A DNA stretch of 64,000 nt from Clostridium sp. CAG:510. Its GTDB lineage: Bacteria; Bacillota; Clostridia; Lachnospirales; Lachnospiraceae. The stretch is taken from assembly GCA_000434615.1 (NCBI GenBank), contig FR880834.1, positions 103,845 through 167,844 of the forward strand, read 5' to 3'. The notes beneath the pieces were generated by a model, which did not search any database, was not told where the DNA came from, and saw only the letters and a list, made by a program, of their open reading frames with translations. Both the position numbers and the translations under genes were made by a program. Position 1 is the stretch's first letter, and every line of letters begins with the position of its first letter. This document shows positions 1 through 9,700 of this stretch, piece by piece.

Positions 1-335
1 AACTGCTCAATGATATGTCTTTCCCCTGCGCCGATAAAGTTGGAAGGCTCCACCAGCCACAAAATCACATCCACCTCGGAAAGTGTTTTTTCGGCTACCG
101 TTACCATGTAGTCACCCAATTTGTTTTTCGCTTTGTGAATACCCGGCGTATCCAGGAATACAATCTGCCCTTCTTCCGAAGTATATACCGTCTGTATCCG
201 GTTTCTGGTCGTCTGGGGTTTGTTGGAGGTAATGGCGATTTTCTGCCCGATAATGCAGTTCATCAGGGTGGATTTTCCCACATTGGGCCTGCCGATTAAC
301 GTAACAAATCCCGACTTAAAAGCGTTGTTTTCCAT
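1..335 (-). CDS. era: GTPase Era, N-terminal part (runs off the left edge)
   Basis: This is the first 111 codons of Era, the GTPase that binds 16S rRNA and helps mature the 30S ribosomal subunit. The ATG lies at 335 behind an AGAGGAA ribosome-binding site. The G1 P-loop GRPNVGKST is at about residues 16-24, the G2 region around KPQTTRN at about 39-45, and the G3 motif DTPGIHK follows. The order and wording of these motifs are typical of Era rather than Der or MnmE. The rest of the GTPase domain and the KH domain lie outside the window. It starts 14 bp before the DUF4349 lipoprotein gene ends, so the two are probably co-transcribed. Confidence 0.93.
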   Translation of the reverse strand, partial: MENNAFKSGFVTLIGRPNVGKSTLMNCIIGQKIAITSNKPQTTRNRIQTVYTSEEGQIVFLDTPGIHKAKNKLGDYMVTVAEKTLSEVDVILWLVEPSNFIGAGERHIIEQ

Positions 336-349
336 AACTGTTCCTCTTC

Positions 350-1384
350 TTATTGTTTATTTTGCGGTCCGTTCTGCTGCGCCTGCATATTCTGGTAATA
401 GGCCGCCTGTCTTTCCGCCATCTTCTTAGCATGCTTTGCATTGCTCTTTTTTACAATGGCATAAATAATACCGAACAATGCTCCCACTATCAGTACGGTT
501 ACCAGTAGATACGGCAGTGCAACAACAAAACCGATGAAGAATTCCTTAAAGCCTCTTCCCACATTGCGCAGGCTTCGTAAAAATCCCTCGCTGATTCTCT
601 CCCAGGTGGTCTGTTCCTTTGTTTCCACCGGTGTCAGTTCCACTACTTCGGATATGTAAAGAGATACGGTGCTGTACTCTATCTGGCTGTCGTAGGTACG
701 AAGCTGGCTTTCCATGCTTTCCAGCTGATAACGGATATCGGACAGCCGGGATTCAATGGTCATCATTTCCTCTATGGACTCTGCCTGCTCTAAGTACGTC
801 ATCAGCCGTTCCTGTTCCGTCAGAAGCACTTTTTTATGGCTCTCCAAATCCACATAACTGGTGGTGACATCCCGTTCCTGCTCACTGCGGCTGGTGATGT
901 TGCTGTTTTCCGCCACATCGCCTAAGAAGGCATCCAGCTTACTCTTGGGAATCCGCAACGTCAGACTGGCGCTGCGGTCCCTTCTGTAACCGGAAGTCTG
1001 GCTGCTGTAATAGGTATCATATCCGCTGCCGTTATTCACGTTCATGTTTTCCACATAACCGCCAAGCTCGTTCGTTCTGTCTTTTACATAAGAAAGCAGC
1101 TTGTCAAATTCCAGTGTTTCCACCGACAGATCCGCTGTACGAATGAGCTTTCTGCCGTCCCGGACATTTTCCTTCGATGTGGTGCCGGATGCCGTATCCG
1201 CGGTATTTTCTTCATACATGTAGTCTTCATCATATGCCTCATCCGCAAAATACAGTCCGTCCGTCGCATAGCCGTTTTCCGCAGGTGAAGCGGAATTACT
1301 CTGGTTGTTCTTTCCTGATGCGGAACCGCATCCCGAGAACAACAGCAGTGCGCTCAGTGTCAGTAATACCAGTTTCTTTTTCAT
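350..1384 (-). CDS. DUF4349 lipoprotein
   Basis: The 344-residue protein begins with a lipoprotein signal (MKKKLVLLTLSALLLFSGCG) with lipobox LFSGC, so it is probably anchored at residue 19 to the outer face of the membrane. A Ser/Asn/Asp-rich linker is followed by the DUF4349 region (about residues 78-305). This contains a long charged coiled-coil stretch around residues 180-240 and a strongly hydrophobic helix near 283-307 that should be a second membrane anchor. The tail is basic and Gln-rich. Members of this family are common in Gram-positive bacteria, but their role is not established. The gene lies between the M16C protease gene and era on the same strand. Confidence 0.85.
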   Translation of the reverse strand: MKKKLVLLTLSALLLFSGCGSASGKNNQSNSASPAENGYATDGLYFADEAYDEDYMYEENTADTASGTTSKENVRDGRKLIRTADLSVETLEFDKLLSYVKDRTNELGGYVENMNVNNGSGYDTYYSSQTSGYRRDRSASLTLRIPKSKLDAFLGDVAENSNITSRSEQERDVTTSYVDLESHKKVLLTEQERLMTYLEQAESIEEMMTIESRLSDIRYQLESMESQLRTYDSQIEYSTVSLYISEVVELTPVETKEQTTWERISEGFLRSLRNVGRGFKEFFIGFVVALPYLLVTVLIVGALFGIIYAIVKKSNAKHAKKMAERQAAYYQNMQAQQNGPQNKQ

Positions 1385-1409
1385 AAGAACCCTCCCTTTT
1401 CTCCGGCAG

Positions 1410-4334
1410 CTATTCTACCAGATTTTCGACCTTGTCAAACAGTTTCTCTTCCCCGGAAATCTTTTCGGCATTGCCAACCACGCACAGGCACTCATCCGCC
1501 ATAAAGGCTCTTACCTGTTCTGCGGTACGACGCAGGTCCTCTGCCGACGTGGCAAGCAGTTCGTCCCTCTCTTTCTGCAGGTCTTCGTCCGTAAGGTCAG
1601 CCATGTACGCCGTCAGGGAAAAGAGTCCCTTGGATGCAGCGTTCATGGGTGTGTCCATCTCACTGATTGCTCCGATAATAAACTGGGTCAGGGTTCGTTC
1701 ATCTGCCTCATAAGAAGCAATGTAATCCGCCGCCTGTTCATATACGGAAATGGTTTTGGAAAGGTTCGGGTCCCTATAGGAAACAAAATAGCTGTCACCC
1801 GACCTTCCGAATCTGCACATGCAGCCGTAAGCGCCGCCTTTGACTCTTACCTGGTTCCACAGATAATCGTAACCCATCATGACATTCAGTGCACGGAGTG
1901 TACCTGTATAAGGAAGTCCCTTTTTCCTGAAGTTACCTGCACGACATACAAAAAGGACCTGTCCGGGGGTTTTATAGCCTTCTTTCACCTTACTTAAAAC
2001 AGGTGTAAAACCACCTTCTTTTATAGATACGTGGTAAAGGTCTTTTTTTATGGCATCCACATAAGAAATAATTTCTTCTGCCGCTTTTTTACTGCCGGTC
2101 AGATCCACCATCAGGTTTTCCGGCCGGAAAATAATCCTGCAGACCTCCTGCAGCCTGGCTATTACGGCATCGCTTTCCGCTTCAAAATTTTTATCCAGTT
2201 TCTCGAGCAGACGGTAATAGGTAATGCCGGTGAGCATTTCGTTTAAGGCGGATGTTACGGAAATGCCGGAAAGGGCGCGGTATATGGCCGTCACATGGGC
2301 GGCATCCGTCATCTGCGCCTGCATCTTGGATTTGTTTTCCGCCAAAAGCTCCTTTAATCTCTTCTTGTCGGAGAAATCCGTATGCAGCATCATTTCCTTC
2401 ATCAGGGCAAAGGCTTTTGGCATATTATCCTCTAATACCTTGGTTTTCACCTCAAGGGTTGACGTATATTTTTCCGTATCCTTATTGCTGCCGTATACAT
2501 TGGTCACTATGGTCATGCCGCCGGTCTCTATATGCATTTCGTTGAATAAATCCGCATAGGAATAATGCTCGGTGTCCATCAGTCCCATAACGTCCTTTAA
2601 GAGCGCCGCATAGGGAAACTGCTCCTCCGTCAGGTCGGTAAGCTTGAAAATCAGACGGGCGTAGGCAATGCCGTTACTGAAAATATCATGGTACAAAAAC
2701 GGAGTATTGCCGATGCTTCGAAGCTCGTTGACCGTTTTGGTTGCTTCCCTTTTCATATCCTCTCTTGTGAGAAGCGGAATTTTCTGCAAATCCTCTTCGG
2801 CGTCTTCCGAATCCTGATATTCCTTAAGCGCCTTGCTGTCCGCAATAATTTTAGCAATTTCCTCTTTGGTAAGGCCGGCTTTGTAAGCGGCAAGTTTTTC
2901 TTCCAGCTCCTTGTCGGATTTTTCCGTAAGACCCTTTCTCGGAAGCAGAAGAAGGATGGATTTCTGCGTATTCTCAATCAGGTATTTCTTTACCAGTTCT
3001 TCGAAATAACCCTCTTCCACCTTTTTCTTAAGGGCGGCAAAGGTGGCGTTGGCTTCCACATGGATAAACGGCTTCGCATCATCATACAGCCAGCTGTCTA
3101 ACATCTGCAGTCCGTACATAAGTCCCTTGGGTGTGGAACCGAAGTCCGCTTCCCTGTATTTGAATTCATAGTGGCTTAAGGCCGCATACAGAGCCTTTTT
3201 ATCGAAACCGTCCTTTACAATTTTTCCAAGCACCTCTTCCACGGTTTCCACAAACTCTTTTTCCTGCTTTTCATCCGCATTCTTGGATACAATGCTGAAA
3301 TAGGGTTGTTTAATGCCGTTTTCGTAAATGCTGTAAATATCCGTACCGATGCCTTTTTCCAAAAGTGCTCTCTTTAAGGGTGCTCCAGGTGCGGTGCAGA
3401 GGGCATAGTCCAGTACCTGGAACGCAATATAAAGTTCTCTGTCCAGGGTATCACCCACGGTGGCATTGTAGGTAAGATAAGCATTTTCCGCTTCGTTTTC
3501 GTCACTGCCGATGGGATATTCCACCGCTACATGCTTTATCTCTGCAAACGGCTCCTGCAGCTTAACTTCAGAGTCCACTTTCTTTTCTTCGTAATGGGCC
3601 AGATATTCCCTGTCCAGATAATCCAGTCTCTCCGCCATATCCATATTGCCGTACAGATAAATATAGCTGTTGGAGGGATGATAGTATTTCTGATGGAATG
3701 CCAGGAAATTCTCATAGGTAAGATCCGGAATATCCTTCGGGTCACCGCCGGACTCCACGCCATAGGTGGTATCCGGGTACAGGGAATTCATCATTACTCT
3801 CTGCAGCACTTCATCCGGGGAGGAAAATGCTCCCTTCATTTCGTTGTAAACCACGCCGTTTATGGTAAGCGGTGCATTTTCGTCCTCCATTTCGTAGTGC
3901 CAGCCTTCCTGACGGAAAATCTTTTCTTCCTTATAAATATTGGGATGGAATACCGCATCCAGATAGACATCCATCAGATTTTTGAAATCCGTATCGTTGC
4001 AGCTTGCCAGCGGATATACGGTCTTGTCCGCATAGGTCATGGCATTTAAGAAGGTATTTAAGGAACCCTTCACCAGCTCCACAAAGGGATCCTTCACCGG
4101 ATATTTGTCGGAACCGCAGAGTACGGAATGCTCCAAAATATGTGCCACACCCGTGCTGTCCGTAGGGGTGGTCCTGAATCCAATGGCAAATACCTTATTT
4201 TCATCATCGTTGGATAACAGGGTTACTCTGGCACCTGTTTTTTTGTGTCTGAGCAGATAACTTTCTGAGTTCAAATCCTCTATTCTTCTTTTTTCAATCA
4301 GCTCATATGCCTGTAAGTCTTCTATTTTCTTCAT
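1410..4334 (-). CDS. M16C-family zinc metalloprotease (PreP/insulinase-like)
   Basis: A 974-residue peptidase of the pitrilysin/insulinase clan. The inverted zinc motif HILEH is at about residues 65-69, with the distal glutamate expected in the following helical segment. Two homologous halves are joined by an M16C-associated middle domain, and the length fits the presequence-protease (PreP) subfamily. These enzymes enclose and degrade unstructured peptides. No signal peptide is visible, so it should act in the cytoplasm. The start ATG at 4334 has GAGGGAAG just upstream. The DUF4349 gene follows after 25 bp. The substrate in this organism is unknown. Confidence 0.92.
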   Translation of the reverse strand: MKKIEDLQAYELIEKRRIEDLNSESYLLRHKKTGARVTLLSNDDENKVFAIGFRTTPTDSTGVAHILEHSVLCGSDKYPVKDPFVELVKGSLNTFLNAMTYADKTVYPLASCNDTDFKNLMDVYLDAVFHPNIYKEEKIFRQEGWHYEMEDENAPLTINGVVYNEMKGAFSSPDEVLQRVMMNSLYPDTTYGVESGGDPKDIPDLTYENFLAFHQKYYHPSNSYIYLYGNMDMAERLDYLDREYLAHYEEKKVDSEVKLQEPFAEIKHVAVEYPIGSDENEAENAYLTYNATVGDTLDRELYIAFQVLDYALCTAPGAPLKRALLEKGIGTDIYSIYENGIKQPYFSIVSKNADEKQEKEFVETVEEVLGKIVKDGFDKKALYAALSHYEFKYREADFGSTPKGLMYGLQMLDSWLYDDAKPFIHVEANATFAALKKKVEEGYFEELVKKYLIENTQKSILLLLPRKGLTEKSDKELEEKLAAYKAGLTKEEIAKIIADSKALKEYQDSEDAEEDLQKIPLLTREDMKREATKTVNELRSIGNTPFLYHDIFSNGIAYARLIFKLTDLTEEQFPYAALLKDVMGLMDTEHYSYADLFNEMHIETGGMTIVTNVYGSNKDTEKYTSTLEVKTKVLEDNMPKAFALMKEMMLHTDFSDKKRLKELLAENKSKMQAQMTDAAHVTAIYRALSGISVTSALNEMLTGITYYRLLEKLDKNFEAESDAVIARLQEVCRIIFRPENLMVDLTGSKKAAEEIISYVDAIKKDLYHVSIKEGGFTPVLSKVKEGYKTPGQVLFVCRAGNFRKKGLPYTGTLRALNVMMGYDYLWNQVRVKGGAYGCMCRFGRSGDSYFVSYRDPNLSKTISVYEQAADYIASYEADERTLTQFIIGAISEMDTPMNAASKGLFSLTAYMADLTDEDLQKERDELLATSAEDLRRTAEQVRAFMADECLCVVGNAEKISGEEKLFDKVENLVE

Positions 4335-4369
4335 GCTTCCCTCTCATTCCGCTGCAAAGCAGCTTATTT

Positions 4370-4768
4370 TTATAATGTCATGAGCGCTAATTTGGCAATG
4401 ATAATTTCCTGTATCTTGATGCCGTCCTTTTCTTTTTCTTCGGGCGGTATCTTTACAAAATCCTGCAGTTTCATCGTCGTTGTGTGGTACTTGTTTCCCT
4501 TTATAATACTGATGCGCACCTGGGTCTTTAACTGCAGAAATGTCTGGTAGGCAAAGCCCGAACCGTCCATGTAATAAAAATGGCTTTCTATGGAAAGGTC
4601 CTCGCCATGGAGCTCCGGCTCTATGTACTGGTTTATCATCTTTTTGATTTTGAAGGGAACATCCTCCGCTTCTATCAGCTCCCGGTAAGTATATCTGGCG
4701 CCGATGTACACATGGGTCACATCCTGCATGATATACTTAAAATCCATGTCCATTGCATTATTATTCAT
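4370..4768 (-). CDS. Conserved hypothetical protein, 132 aa
   Basis: A soluble 132-residue protein with mixed beta/alpha character and no membrane segment or recognisable catalytic motif. I do not recognise its family with confidence. The ATG at 4768 has GGAG seven bases upstream and overlaps the last 8 bp of the sigma-like gene before it, which indicates translational coupling and co-expression. The protein ends in a hydrophobic helix-like segment (IIIAKLALMTL). No function is assigned. Confidence 0.75.
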   Translation of the reverse strand: MNNNAMDMDFKYIMQDVTHVYIGARYTYRELIEAEDVPFKIKKMINQYIEPELHGEDLSIESHFYYMDGSGFAYQTFLQLKTQVRISIIKGNKYHTTTMKLQDFVKIPPEEKEKDGIKIQEIIIAKLALMTL

Positions 4769-5504
4769 GTGTCTTCTCCAAATCCTCTATCTTGTCGCCG
4801 CTGACGCGGTAGGCCTCTTCAATAATCTTCTGAGAAAACTTCGTTTCCGCCGCCAGTTCCTCCGCCGTCACCTTTCTGCCGTATTCTTCCGCCAGCTTCT
4901 TTGCCGCATCCGCAATCCGGTTGATTTTTTCGGTAATGTGCTTATCCTTTTTGCTTTCTTCCGCATATTCGGAGATATAGTCCTCCATGGCGTCCATCAT
5001 CATTTTACCCAGCATGCCTTCCGCCTCGGACGGCTTTTCCAGTGCGCCGAGCATCTTGACGCCCATGGCAACCGCTACATTGCCTTCTCCGATTAAATCC
5101 TCCAGATACACGCCCTGTCCCGCATAGAGCTTTGCCACATCCACTACCTGGGGCAGGTACGCCGTACAGAGCTTTTCCTGCGCCAGACTGTCGCCCGCCA
5201 TGGCGGACATAGTTAAAGCCTGCTTTTCCCCGTCGCTGACGGCGGGCAGCTCCTTCAGTTCCTTTAAGTACATCTCTAAGAAGTTTTTCTCTTCCCCGGT
5301 CAGATTTTCCTCGGTATCCACCGGTTTGCCGATGCCGATTTTATGCTTTGCCAGATACTCCCGCACCATGGCAAGCTGCTCTTCGTCAAAGGAAAGCTCA
5401 GAAAAAGCCTCCTGCAGCTGATCCTCTGTGATTAAATTGCCCTGTGCTTTCGCCGTTTCACGCAGCTCCTGCAATTTGTCTGTGAATAAAAGCTCACGTT
5501 CCAT
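4761..5504 (-). CDS. Degenerate sigma-70-like protein lacking region 4
   Basis: The 247-residue protein resembles a primary-type sigma factor in its first three parts. There is an acidic N-terminal segment like region 1.1 (about 5-60), a region 2-like helix block (about 105-150, with LIGEGNVAVAMGVKML in the place of the sigma LIQEGNLGL block), and a region 3-like helix-turn-helix (about 190-240). The aromatic melting residues and -10 readout residues of region 2.3-2.4 are not conserved, and there is no region 4. A TTG codon lies two codons upstream, but the ATG at 5504 has GAGG seven bases before it, so I chose that. It could be a sigma-like regulator, an inactive relative, or a partner of core polymerase. 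Confidence 0.72.
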   Translation of the reverse strand: MERELLFTDKLQELRETAKAQGNLITEDQLQEAFSELSFDEEQLAMVREYLAKHKIGIGKPVDTEENLTGEEKNFLEMYLKELKELPAVSDGEKQALTMSAMAGDSLAQEKLCTAYLPQVVDVAKLYAGQGVYLEDLIGEGNVAVAMGVKMLGALEKPSEAEGMLGKMMMDAMEDYISEYAEESKKDKHITEKINRIADAAKKLAEEYGRKVTAEELAAETKFSQKIIEEAYRVSGDKIEDLEKTHE

Positions 5505-5564
5505 ACTCAATCCTCATTTCTTTTCCCGTTTCCGGGTTCGTTCCCGTTTGCCGCACATTGCGTA

Positions 5565-6509
5565 TTATTTTACATGTTCATGGGTAAACAGATGATCCTG
5601 GCAGTATTCGTAATTACCATTGCACTTGGAACAGAAGCGGAATTCCAGTTCCGGGTTGCTTTCATCCGTTCTGCCGCAGATGGCGCATTTGTGCTTGGTC
5701 ACCTTGGATGTATAGGTATTTCTCTTTACATCCCGCTTAAACTCCTGCTGCCGCTTTATCTGTCTCGGATTCATGCTCATTTTGGAGCGTGATGTAATGA
5801 AGAACAGAATGAAATTAAGCAGCGAAAACAGAATGGAAATCTTTACGAAAATACCGAAGTCCAGGGATACTACCGCGCCCGCTTCCGTGTAGAAATTGAC
5901 AACGGAGGACTGGAAAAATTCAAACAGAATAATCACACCGTACATAACGCCCAGCCACTTTACTTTTAAGGGGATAAAGAACATAAGCAGCACCTGTGCA
6001 TTGGGGAAGGTCGCCGCAAATGCCAGAAACAGCGACATGGTAATGTAATAGGTGCTGAAGCAGGTACTGCCGGCATTGAAAATCACCTCTGCATTGGATG
6101 CCACGTTAAGCCCCCACTTATCTGCGTAAAATGTCCATGCGCAGCCGTATGCCACAAAGCTTCCCACAATGGTGAATAAAATACCGGAAAGCAGATATAC
6201 ATTATAACGGTACGTGCCCCACACCTGCTCCAAGGTGCTTCCGATGGACCAGTAAAAATACAGGGTGATCAGTGTGCCGAACAACCCAAACATACCGCTT
6301 GATGATGTGGGCGGTACGATAACCCAGGTCACCAGCCGCCACACCTGTCCGTGCAGGATGGCATAGGGATTTAAGGTCAGATAGTCCAAAAGCGGATTGG
6401 CAAAATAATACAGGAAATATCCCACCGCATAACAGATAATCAGAATATTGGTCAGGTGGGGAATGGCATATTTGCCGAATTTTCTTTCAAATTTACTCAT
6501 TGGTTTCAT
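5565..6509 (-). CDS. Rhomboid-like membrane protein with C-terminal zinc ribbon
   Basis: A 314-residue protein with about six hydrophobic helices between residues 18 and 245, arranged like a rhomboid core. A basic cytoplasmic linker follows, then a C-terminal Cys/His cluster (CAIC at about 275, FCSKC at about 293, then further Cys and His residues) that looks like a zinc ribbon. The rhomboid catalytic GxSG motif is not seen where expected: the corresponding helix reads NAGSTCFSTYY. No matching catalytic His is obvious. It is therefore more likely a rhomboid-fold non-protease than an active enzyme. It is divergent from the activase-like gene across a 246-bp intergenic region. Confidence 0.68.
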   Translation of the reverse strand: MKPMSKFERKFGKYAIPHLTNILIICYAVGYFLYYFANPLLDYLTLNPYAILHGQVWRLVTWVIVPPTSSSGMFGLFGTLITLYFYWSIGSTLEQVWGTYRYNVYLLSGILFTIVGSFVAYGCAWTFYADKWGLNVASNAEVIFNAGSTCFSTYYITMSLFLAFAATFPNAQVLLMFFIPLKVKWLGVMYGVIILFEFFQSSVVNFYTEAGAVVSLDFGIFVKISILFSLLNFILFFITSRSKMSMNPRQIKRQQEFKRDVKRNTYTSKVTKHKCAICGRTDESNPELEFRFCSKCNGNYEYCQDHLFTHEHVK

Positions 6510-6640
6510 AAAATATCCATGCCTTTCTTGCGGCTTCTGTCAGCCGTCAGATACTTTATTTTAGCATTTCCGGCATGTAAAGTAAACCTGCAGACCCTTT
6601 TTTTACCTATTTTTAATAAAGTTTTTAGAAGGTTTCTGCG

Positions 6641-6669
6641 TTGCAATTTGTCGGTTCTTGTCGTATAAT
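6641..6669 (+). promoter_or_regulatory. Sigma-A-type promoter of the activase-like gene
   Basis: A -35 element TTGCAA (6641-6646) and a perfect -10 element TATAAT (6664-6669) are separated by 17 bp. Transcription would start near 6676, about 80 bases before the chosen ATG at 6756. This placement argues against the longer reading frame that opens at 6675. Confidence 0.75.
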
Positions 6670-6755
6670 TAACTTTGTTTGCGCACCCGGAAAATTGTCT
6701 GCCGGATGCACCCGCTTTATTTATGGTAACAAGTTTCAGAAAAGGAATGATACAC

Positions 6756-9700
6756 ATGACATATACTTTAGGTATCGATATCGGTTCTACCACCGTCAAA
6801 ATTGCAATCTTAGACGAACAGCACAACATCCTGTTCTCCGATTACGAAAGACACTTTGCCAACATCCGGGAAACACTTTCTTCCCTTTTGAAAAAAGCTT
6901 ATGACAAGCTGGGCAACCTCACCGTTCATCCCATGATTACGGGTTCCGGCGGTCTTACCCTTGCCAACCACCTGCAGGTGCCCTTTACCCAGGAGGTTAT
7001 TGCGGTTGCAACTTCCTTAAAGGAACTGGCGCCCAAGACCGATGTGGCGATTGAGCTTGGCGGAGAAGATGCCAAAATTATTTATTTTGAAGGCGGCAAC
7101 GTGGAGCAGCGTATGAACGGTATCTGTGCCGGCGGTACCGGCTCCTTCATCGACCAGATGGCTTCCCTTCTGCAGACGGATGCACCCGGCTTAAATGAGT
7201 ATGCCAAGAATTACCGCTCTCTATACACAATCGCTGCCAGATGCGGTGTATTTGCCAAAACGGACATCCAGCCCCTGATTAACGAAGGCGCTACCAAAGA
7301 GGATTTGTCCGCTTCTATTTTCCAGGCGGTTGTCAACCAGACCATCAGCGGTCTTGCCTGCGGTAAACCCATCCGCGGCCATGTAGCGTTTTTAGGCGGT
7401 CCGCTTCACTTTTTATCCGAATTGAAAGCAGCTTTTATACGCACCTTAAACTTAGACGAGGAGCATGTCATTGATACGGACAACTCCCACCTTTTTGCTG
7501 CCATCGGCTCTGCTTTGAATGCCAAAGAAGATGTTTCCTATACCATGGAAGCCATGGTGGGCAAGCTTTCTTCCGAAATCAAAATGGAATTTGAAGTGGA
7601 ACGTATGGAGCCTTTGTTTGCAAACGAGGACGCTTATAAAGAATTCACCGAACGCCACAGCAGGCACCATGTAAAAACCGGTGATTTAGCATCTTATAAG
7701 GGAAATGCTTTCCTCGGTATCGATGCCGGATCCACCACCACGAAAATTGCTTTGGTCGGTGAAGACGGTTCCCTTTTATACTCCTTCTACTCCGGCAACG
7801 ACGGCAGCCCCTTAAAGACGGCTATCCGTTCCTTAAAGGAAATTTATTCCCAGTTACCGGAAGGCGTAAAAATTGCCCGTTCCTGTTCCACCGGCTACGG
7901 TGAGGCTTTGATGAAAGCAGCATTCCTTTTGGATGACGGTGAAGTGGAAACCGTTGCCCATTACAATGCGGCTGCTTTCTTTGACCCTTCCGTGGACTGT
8001 ATCCTGGATATCGGCGGACAGGATATGAAATGCATCAAAATCAAGAACAATACCGTAGACAGCGTGCAGTTGAACGAAGCCTGTTCCTCCGGCTGCGGTT
8101 CCTTTATCGAAACCTTTGCCAAATCCTTAAATTATTCCGTGCAGGATTTTGCCAAGGCGGCTCTTTTTGCGGAGCATCCCATTGACTTAGGTACCCGTTG
8201 TACCGTATTCATGAACTCCAAAGTAAAGCAGGCACAGAAGGAGGGCGCTTCCGTAGCGGATATTTCCGCCGGACTTGCCTACTCCGTTATTAAGAATGCC
8301 CTGTTTAAGGTTATCAAGGTATCCGATGCCTCCGAGCTCGGTAAAAACATCGTCGTGCAGGGCGGTACCTTCTACAACGATGCCGTTTTAAGAAGCTTTG
8401 AAAAAATTGCTGACTGCGAAGCCATCCGTCCCGACATCGCCGGTATCATGGGGGCTTTCGGCGCTGCGCTGATTGCCAGGGATCATTACGAGGAAGGCTA
8501 CGAAACCACCATGCTTTCCTTTGACAAAATCTGCTCCCTGCAGTTTGAAACCAGTATGGCAAAGTGCCGCGGCTGTACCAACAACTGCCGTCTTACCATC
8601 AACAAATTCTCCGGCGGCAGACAGTACATATCCGGTAACCGTTGTGAAAGAGGTCTGGGTAAAGCCAAGAACGAAAACAACATTCCCAACCTTTTTGAAT
8701 ACAAATTAAAGAGACTCTTCTCCTATGAGCCTCTTTCCCCGGACAAGGCGCCCCGCGGACAGGTGGGCATTCCCCGCGTTCTCAATATGTATGAAAACTA
8801 TCCGTTCTGGTTCACGTTCTTTACGGAATTAGGTTATCAGGTCGTACTTTCTCCTGCTTCCAACCGTAAAATTTACGAATTGGGCATCGAATCCATTCCC
8901 AGCGAATCCGAATGTTACCCGGCAAAGCTCGCCCACGGTCATGTTACCTGGCTGATTAAGCAGAATGTGCCTTTTATTTTCTATCCTGCGCTCTTCTACG
9001 AGCGTGACGAAGTGGAAGGCACCAACAACCACTACAACTGCCCCATTGTTACTTCCTATTCCGAAAATATCAAGAACAATGTGGAAGAAATCGGACGCGG
9101 CGAAGTGGATTTCCGCAATCCGTTTATGTCTTTTGCCAGTGAAAAGACCATTCTTTCTTCCCTGACAAAAGCATTCCCGGAAATTCCTGCCGCAGAGCTT
9201 CGTGCCGCCGTGGCAAAGGCATGGGAGGAACAGGCTGCTGCCCGTAAGGACATGCAGAAAAAAGGCGAAGAAACCTTAAAGTGGATGGAAGAAAACCACA
9301 AACGCGGCATCGTGCTTGCCGGTCGTCCCTACCATGTGGACCCTGAAATCAACCACGGTATTCCCGAGCTGATAACTTCTTACGACATTGCCGTGCTGAC
9401 GGAGGACTCCGTTTCCCATTTAGGACACCCGGAGCGGCCTTTAATTGTTTCCGACCAGTGGATGTACCATTCCCGTCTGTACGCCGCCGCAAGCTACGTA
9501 AAGACAAGGGACGATCTGGATTTAATCCAGCTTAACTCCTTCGGCTGCGGTCTGGATGCCGTTACCACCGACCAGGTAAACGATATCCTGTCCGGCTCCG
9601 ACAAGATTTACACCTGCTTAAAGATTGATGAGGTCAACAACTTAGGTGCTGCCCGCATCCGTATCCGTTCCCTTCTCTCCGCCTTAAAGGTAAGGGAAAA

